NCBI GenBank assembly: GCA_011605835.1
Contig: JAAOZJ010000129.1
Coordinates: 1 to 15,681, forward strand
DNA from: Thermoproteota archaeon
GTDB taxonomy: Archaea; Thermoproteota; Methanomethylicia; Nezhaarchaeales; WYZ-LMO8
Reading direction: 5' to 3'
Length of the DNA stretch: 15,681 nt
Part shown: positions 5,421 through 12,070 of the stretch, in pieces
How positions within the stretch are numbered: position 1 is the first letter of the stretch
Layout of the letters: every line of letters begins with the position of its first letter
Translations under genes and position numbers: made by a program
The notes under the pieces: generated by a model
Told to the model about the DNA's origin: nothing
The model's database searches: none
Seen by the model: only the letters and a program-made list of their open reading frames with translations

Positions 5421-6065
5421 ATGCCCAAGATAACGATAGAGATTTCAGAGGAGGCCTATAGGAAGCTTAAAGACGAGGCTCTCTCAAAGGGCCTGACGAT
5501 AGACCACTACATAGCCTCAATTATCGAGGACGTCGCTGGTAAAAGAGGTGTCGTGAAGAGGGTCGAGGAGAGGGCTACTAAGAGGGCGTCGAGGAGAGGA
5601 ATCCCGGACGACTTCTATCAAGCGTTCAGAAGGTGGTGGAGGATTAGAGACGAAGTCCCTTTCGAGGAGTTCGTGAAGCAGGCAGTGGAGAAGGGCTTCG
5701 ACGTCGGAGACGTCTATGCCTGGTCCTACAAGTTGTGGGATAAGTTCGAGGAGAAGGAGAGCGAGGCCGCGGCCAAGCTGGCCGAGACGGTCAGGAGCTC
5801 CAAGGTCTTGTTAGTCAGCGAGCTCAAGCCCAAGCACCCAAAGGCTTTGATCAGGATGGCGAGGGCGGGTGGCGTGAGGATCCTAGAGGGGTTCAAGGAC
5901 GTGGCCTTGGTCGACGAGGAGTTCTACAAGGACTTCGTCGAGAAGCTTAAGAGATTGCCGAGGGAGCCGAGAGGGCTAAGCGAGGGCGAGGAGAAGTTGC
6001 TGAAGTTTATGCGAGAAAATGGGCTGGTTTACCTTGATGTCGACGGGCGCTGGAAGCTCTGCTAG
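5421..6065 (+). CDS. Protein with ribbon-helix-helix-like N-terminus, function unknown
   Basis: The first 40 or so of 214 residues (KITIEISEEAYRKLKDEA, then IDHYIASIIEDVAG) match the strand-helix-helix pattern of Arc/MetJ-type DNA-binding domains. A basic linker (residues 41-61) is followed by a Trp-rich helical part (FRRWWRIRDE, VYAWSYKLWDKFEEK). A Lys-rich segment with possible beta strands (KVLLVSEL, GGVRILEGF) comes next. The C-terminus (SEGEEKLLKFMRENGL to LC) looks like a small winged-helix element. I do not recognise the full-length family. Start: ATG 5421 was preferred over ATG 5388 because RHH domains typically begin a few residues before the first strand and the TATA at 5371-5380 would place transcription start after 5388. 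It precedes nre on the same strand but nre has its own TATA. Confidence 0.7.
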   Translation: MPKITIEISEEAYRKLKDEALSKGLTIDHYIASIIEDVAGKRGVVKRVEERATKRASRRGIPDDFYQAFRRWWRIRDEVPFEEFVKQAVEKGFDVGDVYAWSYKLWDKFEEKESEAAAKLAETVRSSKVLLVSELKPKHPKALIRMARAGGVRILEGFKDVALVDEEFYKDFVEKLKRLPREPRGLSEGEEKLLKFMRENGLVYLDVDGRWKLC

Positions 6066-6082
6066 TGCTCGTTGCTCGACTA

Positions 6083-6094
6083 AGCTTTAATAAG
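6083..6094 (+). promoter_or_regulatory. TATA promoter of nre
   Basis: AGCTTTAATAAG (6083-6094) is centred about 34 bp before ATG 6123, predicting a leader of only a few bases. Confidence 0.5.
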
Positions 6095-6122
6095 GTCTCT
6101 CGTCGAGTCTTCTAAGTGAAAG

Positions 6123-7484
6123 ATGGTTAAGAAGTTCAAGAAGTTCATCAAGGTCGTTAAGGCAAAGGCTCCTTGGTTAGAGCACGTGATCGAGAGCTTC
6201 GAGGACGCCTGTGACCTGAACCAAGTGGACTTGGTCGTCAGGGCTCCGTCAGGCAGTGCATGCGTCTACTGCAAGGGCTCTAAGATGTTGTGCGGCAAGG
6301 CTCAGTGCCCCATACTGGTCAGGGCGTACAGCATAGCCAAGGTCAGCACTTTGCTGACGTCCCAGGACCTAGTCGGGTCATCGCCTCCTGCGGTGTTCGT
6401 CGGGCGCTATGGATACCCCTACGTCTACGCTGGCCCTCTCGTACCGCCCTTCACGGGAGACACGAGCATCCTCGACACCCCTGAGTGCTGGCTGGGGGCT
6501 TCGATTCAGGACATAGTAGACTTTAGAGTGAAGCTCGTGCGCGGAAAGGCCAAGTTCCACGTGCGTGATGCCGACGACGCTCCTAAGTTGCTGAGCGACG
6601 TCCAGTTGATGGCAATGGGCGAGAGGCCCGTCGACTCCGAGATGAGGCTGTCAAAAAGGCCTAGCGCGAGCATACTGCTCGACGACGAGGTCCAGCCAAT
6701 GGGTCCTTCAGCCCCTATAAAAGAGCTCAGGGTGAGCGATGTGAGGGCCAGCAAATTAATCGAGAAGGCCGTTAACGACACCGACCTCAAGGCTAGGGAC
6801 GCGATACTAGAGCTCTACGCAAAGGGCGTGCCAGTATCGCAAATCCAGCGGGTGTTCAGCGTCGGCCTCTTGGGGGTTAAGGGAATGAGGAAGCTCGTGC
6901 CCACTAGGTGGAGCATAACGGCCGTCGACAGCACGATCTCTAGAACCCTGAGGGACGAGCAGGTCAAGAGGATGCAGGAACTCGACGAGTACAGGGTCTA
7001 CCACTTCAACTTCATGGATAACAGGTTCGTGGTGTTGATGTTCCCCGGGAAGTGGAGTTACGAGTCGATAGAGGCGTGGTTCCCCGGGACGACGTGGAAC
7101 CCTGAAGGGGGCTCCGTGGCCTTCTGCGGTGACTGGGAGGGCTACTGGGGGAGGACGACCTACGCTAGCATGGGAGGGTGCTACTACGCCGCGAGGCTCG
7201 CCGTCGCCGAGCACTTAGCCAGAGTAGGTAAGCAGGCCTCTGTCTTGGTCCTCAGAGAAGCCCACCCGGGTTACATAATGCCGGTGGGCGTCTGGATCGT
7301 GAGGGAGTGCGTCAGGAGGGCGCTTAGTCAAGGATACGAGAGGTTCGACAACCTGAAAGAGGCCCTCGACGCCGCCTTCAGCAAGCTTTCCATAAGCCCG
7401 AGAATCTGGATGCAGGTGAGCAAGCTCTTGAGCGACCAAGTCAAGCAGGAAAGGCTCACAAAGTTCGTCGGAAAGAGGACTTAA
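6123..7484 (+). CDS. nre: Archaeal DNA repair protein Nre
   Basis: A 453-residue protein of the NreA/NreB family (DUF650/DUF651), implicated in archaeal DNA repair. An N-terminal zinc finger has cysteines C47, C50, C57 and C62 in CVYCKG...LCGKAQCP. The hallmark block is VFSVGLLGVKGMRKLVPTRW followed by SITAVDSTISRTL (about 240-272). The C-terminus ends with QERLTKFV (442-449), a PIP box (Q..L..F) expected to bind the PCNA sliding clamp, a known property of the family. Length is normal for Nre. ATG 6123 lies about 34 bp after a TATA centre, so the message is nearly leaderless. It is probably monocistronic: about 107 bp and a fresh promoter separate it from the ferredoxin gene. Confidence 0.93.
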   Translation: MVKKFKKFIKVVKAKAPWLEHVIESFEDACDLNQVDLVVRAPSGSACVYCKGSKMLCGKAQCPILVRAYSIAKVSTLLTSQDLVGSSPPAVFVGRYGYPYVYAGPLVPPFTGDTSILDTPECWLGASIQDIVDFRVKLVRGKAKFHVRDADDAPKLLSDVQLMAMGERPVDSEMRLSKRPSASILLDDEVQPMGPSAPIKELRVSDVRASKLIEKAVNDTDLKARDAILELYAKGVPVSQIQRVFSVGLLGVKGMRKLVPTRWSITAVDSTISRTLRDEQVKRMQELDEYRVYHFNFMDNRFVVLMFPGKWSYESIEAWFPGTTWNPEGGSVAFCGDWEGYWGRTTYASMGGCYYAARLAVAEHLARVGKQASVLVLREAHPGYIMPVGVWIVRECVRRALSQGYERFDNLKEALDAAFSKLSISPRIWMQVSKLLSDQVKQERLTKFVGKRT

Positions 7485-7524
7485 AAAAACGGGCTACTCA
7501 TATAAAGGTGTTAGGGACGAGGTC

Positions 7525-7559
7525 CGATTGGTTGCCAATTGACAGCGATTGACTTTAAG
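7525..7559 (+). promoter_or_regulatory. Promoter of the ferredoxin-oxidoreductase operon with upstream palindrome
   Basis: CTTTAAG (7553-7559) is the likely TATA element, placing the start of transcription near 7582, just before the GAGGTGA ribosome site (7584-7590). ATTGG-TTG-CCAAT (7527-7539) is a perfect 5-bp inverted repeat with a 3-bp centre about 23 bp upstream of TATA. That spacing suits an activator site. A further A/T element, ATATAAAG, lies at 7500-7506. Confidence 0.5.
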
Positions 7560-7591
7560 GCAAGCCCTAGGGTACTCTCCTGTGAGGTGAC

Positions 7592-8014
7592 GTGTCCTAC
7601 AGGATTTCCGTGGCCAATATCGAGAGGTGCATCGGTTGCTACAGTTGCATGTTCGCTTGCTCTAGGCTGAGGTTCGGGGTAGTGAGCATGGCAAAGAGCG
7701 CGATCCAGGTCAAGTCGGCGGGCGGCATAGAGAGAGGCTTCGTGGTCGTGGTGTGCAGGGCCTGCGTAGACCCTCCCTGTGCTAAGGGCTGTCCGACGGG
7801 GGCCCTGACTCCTCGCCCCGGCGGAGGGGTCACACTCGACGAGTCCAAGTGCATCGGTTGCAAGAGTTGCCGAGAGGCCTGCATCGTGGGGGCGGTGGTG
7901 TGGGACGAGGAGAGTAACCTGCCGATAGTATGCAGGTACTGCGGCTTTTGCACGAAGTTCTGCCCCCACAACGTGATAGTGTTTGAGCCCATAGGGAGGG
8001 AGCTCGTGGTATGA
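7592..8014 (+). CDS. Polyferredoxin with four [4Fe-4S] clusters, partner of the aldehyde oxidoreductase
   Basis: A 140-residue ferredoxin with sixteen cysteines in four quartets: C13/16/19/23, C55/58/63/67, C87/90/93/97 and C114/117/120/124. Each has C-X2-C-X2-C-X3-C spacing, or C-X2-C-X4-C-X3-C for the second. Cysteines must be shared between quartets in the usual two-domain ferredoxin way. The design matches the electron-transfer subunit found beside some tungsten oxidoreductases (the WorS protein by WOR5, and AorA of AorABC). There is no twin-arginine signal, so it is cytoplasmic. Start is GTG 7592, four bases after GAGG of GAGGTGA and the first possible start after an in-frame TGA. The stop overlaps the next start (ATGA at 8011-8014), so the two proteins are made together. 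Confidence 0.92.
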   Translation: MSYRISVANIERCIGCYSCMFACSRLRFGVVSMAKSAIQVKSAGGIERGFVVVVCRACVDPPCAKGCPTGALTPRPGGGVTLDESKCIGCKSCREACIVGAVVWDEESNLPIVCRYCGFCTKFCPHNVIVFEPIGRELVV

Positions 8015-9792
8015 CCGACCCAAGCCTCTACAACGTCCTCTACATAGACTTGACCGAGGGGAGGTACGAGGTACAGGAGAGGAAGGACCTTTTCGAGAAG
8101 TACTTGGGCGGGACCGGGGTAGCGATAAAGCTCCTCGAGGAGGAATGCCCCAAGGGGGTGGACCCGCTCTCGCCCGAGAACCCGATAATATTCGCCGTGG
8201 GGCCCCTGACGGGGCTCTACCCGCTGGCCTCCAAGACCGTGGCGATGTTCAAGTCTCCTCTGACTGGCAACTTGGGCGAGAGCCACGCTGGTGGTAGGTC
8301 CGCCGCGGCTATAAGGTTCGCCGGCTACGGAGCCATAGTAATCAAGGGCGCCTCCAAGACGCCAGTCTACATATCGATATACAACGACCAAGTCAGGATA
8401 AAGGACGCCACGGCCCTCTGGGGGATGAGGTCGAGCTACGCCGTCGGCAGGGTCCTGAGGGAGGTCGAGCCAGGGGCTGGCAAGAGGACCATAATGAGGA
8501 TAGGGATAGCAGGAGAAAACTTGGTAAGATACGCCAACGTCATCGTTGAGAGCTACAGGCACTTCGGAAGGCTCGGCCTCGGGGCGGTCTTCGGCAGCAA
8601 GAGGCTCAAGGCCGTGGTCGTCGCAGGCACGAGAAGCGTCAAGGTCGACGACGCCAAGGCCTACGCGAAGGTCTACGAGGAGATATACAAGGAGGTCGTG
8701 GGGACCGAGGTCATGAGCAAGTACCACGTCTTGGGGACCGCCGAGAACGTGCTACCCCTGAACGCCATAGGCGCCCTCCCGACGAGGAACCTCATGCAGA
8801 CCAGGTTCGAGCTAGCTGAGAGCATATCAGGGGAGCTCTTGGCGGAGAAGTACCTCGTGAGGAAGATAGCGTGCACTCACTGCCCCATAGGGTGCATACA
8901 CTTGGCGTCGCTCAGGATAGCCTTCGCTCCAGGGCACGAGTACGAGACCCTCATAGTGCCATACGACTACGAGCCGATATACGCCCTCGGGTCGATGCTC
9001 GGGATAGGGTCCGCCGATGGGTTGCTGAGGCTCATAGAGAAGGTCGATGGGCTGGGGCTCGACGCCATAAGCACCGGGGTCGCGATGGCCTGGGCCACGG
9101 AGGCCTACCAGCGAGGGCTCATAACCGACAAGGAGACCATGGGGCTCAGGCCCAACTGGGGCGAGGACGTCGACGTCTACATAAAGATGGCCGAGAGGAT
9201 AGCGAGGAGGGCCAACGAGTTCTACAGCGCCTTGGCCGACGGGGTCGAGGTCGCGGCCTCGAAGTACGGGGGCCTTGACTTCGCGCTGGCTTGCGGGGGC
9301 AACGAGGTCCCCGGCTACCACACAGGGCCAGCGGCCCTCGTCGGCTTCTTGACGGGCATGAGGCACTCCCACCTCGACAGCGCTGGGTACAGCATAGACC
9401 AGAGGGCGCTGAGAGCCCTGATGACTGACGAGGAGATGGTGAGACAACTTGTCGAGGAGGAGAGGTTCCGAAACGTCTTGACTAGCTTAGTCGTCTGCCT
9501 ATTCGCGAGGGGCATATACAAGCTCGAGAGGGTCGCCAAGGCCCTTGAGCCATTGGGGACTAAGGTCAGCCCCGAAGAGTTGCTGAGGCTCGGGGCCGAG
9601 ATAGTGAGGACAAAGGCCGCGTTTAAAGCCAGGGAGGGCTACGATCCCTACAGGCTGAGGATAGCCAAGAGATTCCTCGAGACGCCGACGCCCCTCGGCA
9701 GGCTGACCGAGGAGAGGATCAGGAACATGATCAAGATGTACGTGGAGAAAGCGGGGCTGAGCGACGTTTACGCACCCTCGAGCAGAGGCTGA
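8011..9792 (+). CDS. Tungsten aldehyde:ferredoxin oxidoreductase family enzyme (WOR5/AorB-like)
   Basis: A 593-residue enzyme of the AOR family, which oxidises aldehydes to acids at a tungsten bis-pyranopterin site. The [4Fe-4S] ligands are C288, C291 and C295 (CTHCPIGC) and C496, almost the same numbers as in the Pyrococcus enzyme. YLGGTGVAIKLL near residue 30 and KSPLTGNLGESHAGGR (about 81-96) are typical N-terminal AOR blocks. The region NEVPGYHTGPA and GMRHSHLDSAGYSID (about 432-463) resembles the AOR clade paired with polyferredoxins (WOR5 type, AorB) rather than classical homodimeric AOR; this is from memory of the family. It is the second gene of a two-gene operon with ATGA overlap. 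Substrate is unknown; broad aldehyde oxidation or the reverse acid reduction is possible. Confidence 0.93.
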   Translation: MTDPSLYNVLYIDLTEGRYEVQERKDLFEKYLGGTGVAIKLLEEECPKGVDPLSPENPIIFAVGPLTGLYPLASKTVAMFKSPLTGNLGESHAGGRSAAAIRFAGYGAIVIKGASKTPVYISIYNDQVRIKDATALWGMRSSYAVGRVLREVEPGAGKRTIMRIGIAGENLVRYANVIVESYRHFGRLGLGAVFGSKRLKAVVVAGTRSVKVDDAKAYAKVYEEIYKEVVGTEVMSKYHVLGTAENVLPLNAIGALPTRNLMQTRFELAESISGELLAEKYLVRKIACTHCPIGCIHLASLRIAFAPGHEYETLIVPYDYEPIYALGSMLGIGSADGLLRLIEKVDGLGLDAISTGVAMAWATEAYQRGLITDKETMGLRPNWGEDVDVYIKMAERIARRANEFYSALADGVEVAASKYGGLDFALACGGNEVPGYHTGPAALVGFLTGMRHSHLDSAGYSIDQRALRALMTDEEMVRQLVEEERFRNVLTSLVVCLFARGIYKLERVAKALEPLGTKVSPEELLRLGAEIVRTKAAFKAREGYDPYRLRIAKRFLETPTPLGRLTEERIRNMIKMYVEKAGLSDVYAPSSRG

Positions 9793-9805
9793 GACGCAGC
9801 CTCTA

Positions 9806-9831
9806 ACCCCTTCTCCTCTTTCTCTCCTCTC
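9806..9831 (+). terminator. Pyrimidine-rich terminator of the oxidoreductase operon
   Basis: Immediately after the oxidoreductase stop is an almost pure C/T tract containing CTTCTCCTCTTTCTCTCC. Such T-rich tracts end transcription in Crenarchaeota. The convergent galT stop is about 10 bases further on. Confidence 0.35.
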
Positions 9832-9841
9832 AGAAGCTCCC

Positions 9842-10870
9842 TCAGAAACCAGCCTTCTCTATCGCAGTCCGAAGCTCGTCGGCAGCCTTCTCGGGCGGGA
9901 CCGAGTTTATGTACATCCCCGACATCAGCTCGAAGCCTCCTGCCACGGCCATCCTTGGGTGGATCTCTATGTGCCAGTGGTAGCTCTCGCCCCTCCACCG
10001 TGCTGGGGCTACGTGGAAGCCGAAGTTATACGGAGGGTCGTTGGCGACCTTCTTCAAGGCATATAACACGGCCTTGAGGGCCCTCGCTAAGGCCCTTCTC
10101 TCTTTTGGATGGGTGTTTATGAAATTGGGCTCGTGCCGCCTAGGGATCATCCACACTTCATAGGGAGAGAGGCTGGCCCAAGGGGCTACTGCTACGTAGT
10201 GTTCGTCGGCGTAGACGAGTCTAGGAGAGCCGACTTCAAGCTCTACCAAGTCACAGTAGAGGCATCCGCCTCGTTCCCTGTTGTACCTCCTAGCGACCTC
10301 TATCTCTCTCCTAACGGCCGAGGGCACGACTGGCAAGGCTATCACTTGACTGTGCGGGTGGTAGATGGAGGCCCCAGCCTCTGGTCCGTAGTTCCTGAAA
10401 AGGCACACATACTTTATGCTCTTCTCGTAAGAGAGCCTGGTCATCACATCGAAGTAGGCCTCTACGACAAGCTCAAGGCCCTTTATACTATTGTTGTGCG
10501 GATGGGCATCGTGGATTGGAGATTCGACTATGACATAGTGGAAGCCAAAGCCGCTGTAAGAAGTGGTCGCGAAGAAGAGGGACTCGCCCGGCCTTTCTTC
10601 AAAAGGCAAATCGCTTCTAAGCGCTGGGAACATGTTTGGGAAACATCTAATGATCCAATCGCTGACCCTCTCGCTTTCTTTGTCCGCGAGCTTGACCAGT
10701 TCCCCATTGACCCGAGAGTAGACCAGCCACGCCGGAGGGGTCATGTGCTCGTTCCCCGGGCAGAAAGGGCACTGCCCCTTAGAGTCCCCCTTGGGCCTCT
10801 TAGCTCTATGAGGGGCTATTATCACCCACCGATCAGCGACCGCGTCGTGCCTTATCTCGGGCTCGCTCAA
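9842..10870 (-). CDS. galT: Galactose-1-phosphate uridylyltransferase
   Basis: A 342-residue enzyme that exchanges UMP between UDP-glucose and galactose 1-phosphate (Leloir pathway). The active site is YHPHSQ with H171-P-H173-S-Q175; H173 would carry the uridylyl group. Zinc ligands are probably C34 and C37 (CPFC) with histidines in PIHDAHPH (about 118-125). A second CLYC (C203, C206) and a C-terminal YHWHIEIHP block complete the family pattern. The N-terminus (HDAVADRWVIIAPHRAKRP) aligns with the usual start, supporting TTG 10870, the first start codon after an in-frame TAA. It overlaps the end of the preceding small gene by 38 nt, so the two form an operon. It could also act on other hexose 1-phosphates. 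Confidence 0.93.
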   Translation of the reverse strand: MSEPEIRHDAVADRWVIIAPHRAKRPKGDSKGQCPFCPGNEHMTPPAWLVYSRVNGELVKLADKESERVSDWIIRCFPNMFPALRSDLPFEERPGESLFFATTSYSGFGFHYVIVESPIHDAHPHNNSIKGLELVVEAYFDVMTRLSYEKSIKYVCLFRNYGPEAGASIYHPHSQVIALPVVPSAVRREIEVARRYNRERGGCLYCDLVELEVGSPRLVYADEHYVAVAPWASLSPYEVWMIPRRHEPNFINTHPKERRALARALKAVLYALKKVANDPPYNFGFHVAPARWRGESYHWHIEIHPRMAVAGGFELMSGMYINSVPPEKAADELRTAIEKAGF

Positions 10871-11024
10871 AACTTACTTCATCCCCCTCTCTTAGCGGGA
10901 GGTCTGCAGGGCCGATTTTGAAGAGCTCTTCGGCCTTGGCTTCGACATCTGGCAACAATAATTCTCTCTCCTCACTATCTCCAAGCACCTTCAGCCTTAT
11001 CTTTACGACTCTCAAGCCTCTCAA
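10833..11024 (-). CDS. Small leaderless protein upstream of galT, function unknown
   Basis: A 63-residue basic and acidic mixed protein (core RVVKIRLKVLGD, then LLLPDVEAKAEELFKIG, PLREGDEVSFE). The beta-strand pattern suggests a small beta-barrel or ubiquitin-like fold, but I do not recognise it. Start is TTG 11024: the minus-strand TATA CATTTAAGAG (11045-11054) is centred about 26 bp upstream, so transcription would begin exactly at this codon. TTG 11015 is a close alternative. The frame remains open upstream to 11201, but that part crosses the promoters and looks non-coding. The last 38 nt overlap galT in a different frame. Confidence 0.6.
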   Translation of the reverse strand: MRGLRVVKIRLKVLGDSEERELLLPDVEAKAEELFKIGPADLPLREGDEVSFERARDKARRGR

Positions 11025-11044
11025 GCTAATTCTAAGACGCTTTA

Positions 11045-11093
11045 CTCTTAAATGCTTTAGAGGCCAGTCATCCTTGTGCGCTCGATTTAAAAG
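11045..11093. promoter_or_regulatory. Divergent promoters between galT operon and phosphodiesterase gene
   Basis: On the minus strand, CATTTAAGAG (11045-11054) is the TATA box of the small gene and galT. On the plus strand, GATTTAAAAG (11084-11093) is the TATA box of the phosphodiesterase gene, predicting a start near 11115, close to its GGGTGG ribosome site. Confidence 0.5.
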
Positions 11094-11124
11094 ACCCCAA
11101 CTCAATACTACTGGGTGGCCGAAG

Positions 11125-11619
11125 TTGCTGATAGGCCTCATCTCTGACACCCACGACAACTTGCAGGCCATAACCGAGGCGGTGAAGACCTTCAACTCCA
11201 AGAGGGTTGGCCTTGTCTTGCACGCGGGCGACTACGTCGCGCCCTTTACCTACGCCGCCTACAAGGGGTTGCAGTGTAAGCTAGTGGGAGTCTACGGGAA
11301 CGTCGACGGCGACAGAGGCCTTCTACGCGAGAGGTTCTCGAGCTTGGGCTTTAAGGTTGAGAGCGACTTCGAGGAGCTGGAGGTAGACGGTATCAGGATA
11401 GCGTTGCTGCATGGAGTGCACCCTCAAATAATCGAGGCACTAGCCCTCAGTGGCAAGTACCACGTAGTAGTTCACGGCCACACGCACACTAAGAGAGCCG
11501 AGAGGATTGGGAAGACGCTGGTGGTAAACCCCGGTGAAGCCTGCGGCTACATCTACGGGGTCAGGTCCATCGCCTTGCTCGATACGGCAACGCTTAAAGT
11601 CGAGTTCAAAGAGTTCTGA
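11125..11619 (+). CDS. YfcE/MJ0936-type metallophosphoesterase
   Basis: A 164-residue calcineurin-like phosphodiesterase with the full set of metal ligands: D8 and H10 in SDTHDN, D36 in HAGDYV, N59 in YGNVDGD, H96 in LLHG, and H117/H119/H121 in VHGHTH. Length equals that of the well-studied MJ0936 and YfcE enzymes, which hydrolyse phosphodiesters with Mn2+ or Ni2+; the natural substrate is not known. Start: TTG 11125 lies six bases after GGGTGG and begins right before the first strand (LLIGLISDTH). The frame is open back to 10918, but that extension crosses the divergent promoters and is rejected. The next gene follows after 17 bases and probably belongs to the same transcript. Confidence 0.9.
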   Translation: MLIGLISDTHDNLQAITEAVKTFNSKRVGLVLHAGDYVAPFTYAAYKGLQCKLVGVYGNVDGDRGLLRERFSSLGFKVESDFEELEVDGIRIALLHGVHPQIIEALALSGKYHVVVHGHTHTKRAERIGKTLVVNPGEACGYIYGVRSIALLDTATLKVEFKEF

Positions 11620-11636
11620 GCTATGGGGCTCGAGCT

Positions 11637-12026
11637 ATGAGCGAGGACCTGTGGCTACAGATGAAGAGGCTCGAGCTACAGCGCAAGCTACTCGCGCAAG
11701 CGACCAAGAGAGCTGAGAAGGTCGAGGGGAAGGAGGCAAAGCCCAAGGACCCCTACGAAGTCATAAGGCCTTTGTTAGAGGAGAGGGCGGACGAGGTGCT
11801 CGAAGCGGCGAGGTCGCAGTTCCCGAGGGTCGCCGATGCGGTCGCCGCTGAACTGGCGAGGCTCGTAGAGGCTGGCTTGATAAAGAGAATCACAGGCCCT
11901 TGGTTGATGGCTTTGTTCACGAGGCTGGGGTACAGGCCCAGGCTCGAGACCAAGATATCGGTAATCTCGGACGGCAAGATAATGGACCTGAAGGAGCGGA
12001 TCTCCAAAGCCCTCCAAGAGGAGTAA
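11637..12026 (+). CDS. Small alpha-helical protein, function unknown
   Basis: A 129-residue protein with a charged N-terminal helix (LQMKRLELQRKLLAQATKRA), a Lys-rich linker (EKVEGKEAKPKD), and a compact helical domain (about 40-95) followed by strands in LETKISVISDGKIMDL. The helix-rich basic N-terminus and the pattern VAAELARLVEAGLIKRIT are faintly like PDCD5-type DNA-binding proteins, but I cannot support homology. There is no cysteine or membrane segment. Start is ATG 11637, 17 bases after the phosphodiesterase stop; a five-codon ATG frame lies just before it. It is probably co-transcribed with the phosphodiesterase and ends 44 bases from the convergent phosphohexomutase. Confidence 0.8.
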   Translation: MSEDLWLQMKRLELQRKLLAQATKRAEKVEGKEAKPKDPYEVIRPLLEERADEVLEAARSQFPRVADAVAAELARLVEAGLIKRITGPWLMALFTRLGYRPRLETKISVISDGKIMDLKERISKALQEE

Positions 12027-12070
12027 ACTTTGCGCTAGCAGGCGTTGAGCGAGGATTCGCCCCTGCGAGC

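Noticed and set aside
7639..8727. 362-residue open frame on the minus strand
   Set aside because: It lies opposite the ferredoxin and oxidoreductase genes, whose Cys motifs and family blocks are unmistakable.
10109..10921. 270-residue open frame on the plus strand
   Set aside because: It is antisense to galT, which has a full active site.
10918..11124. N-terminal extension of the phosphodiesterase
   Set aside because: It is Ser/Leu/Lys-rich, overlaps the opposite small gene and both promoters, and the family length fits the TTG 11125 start.
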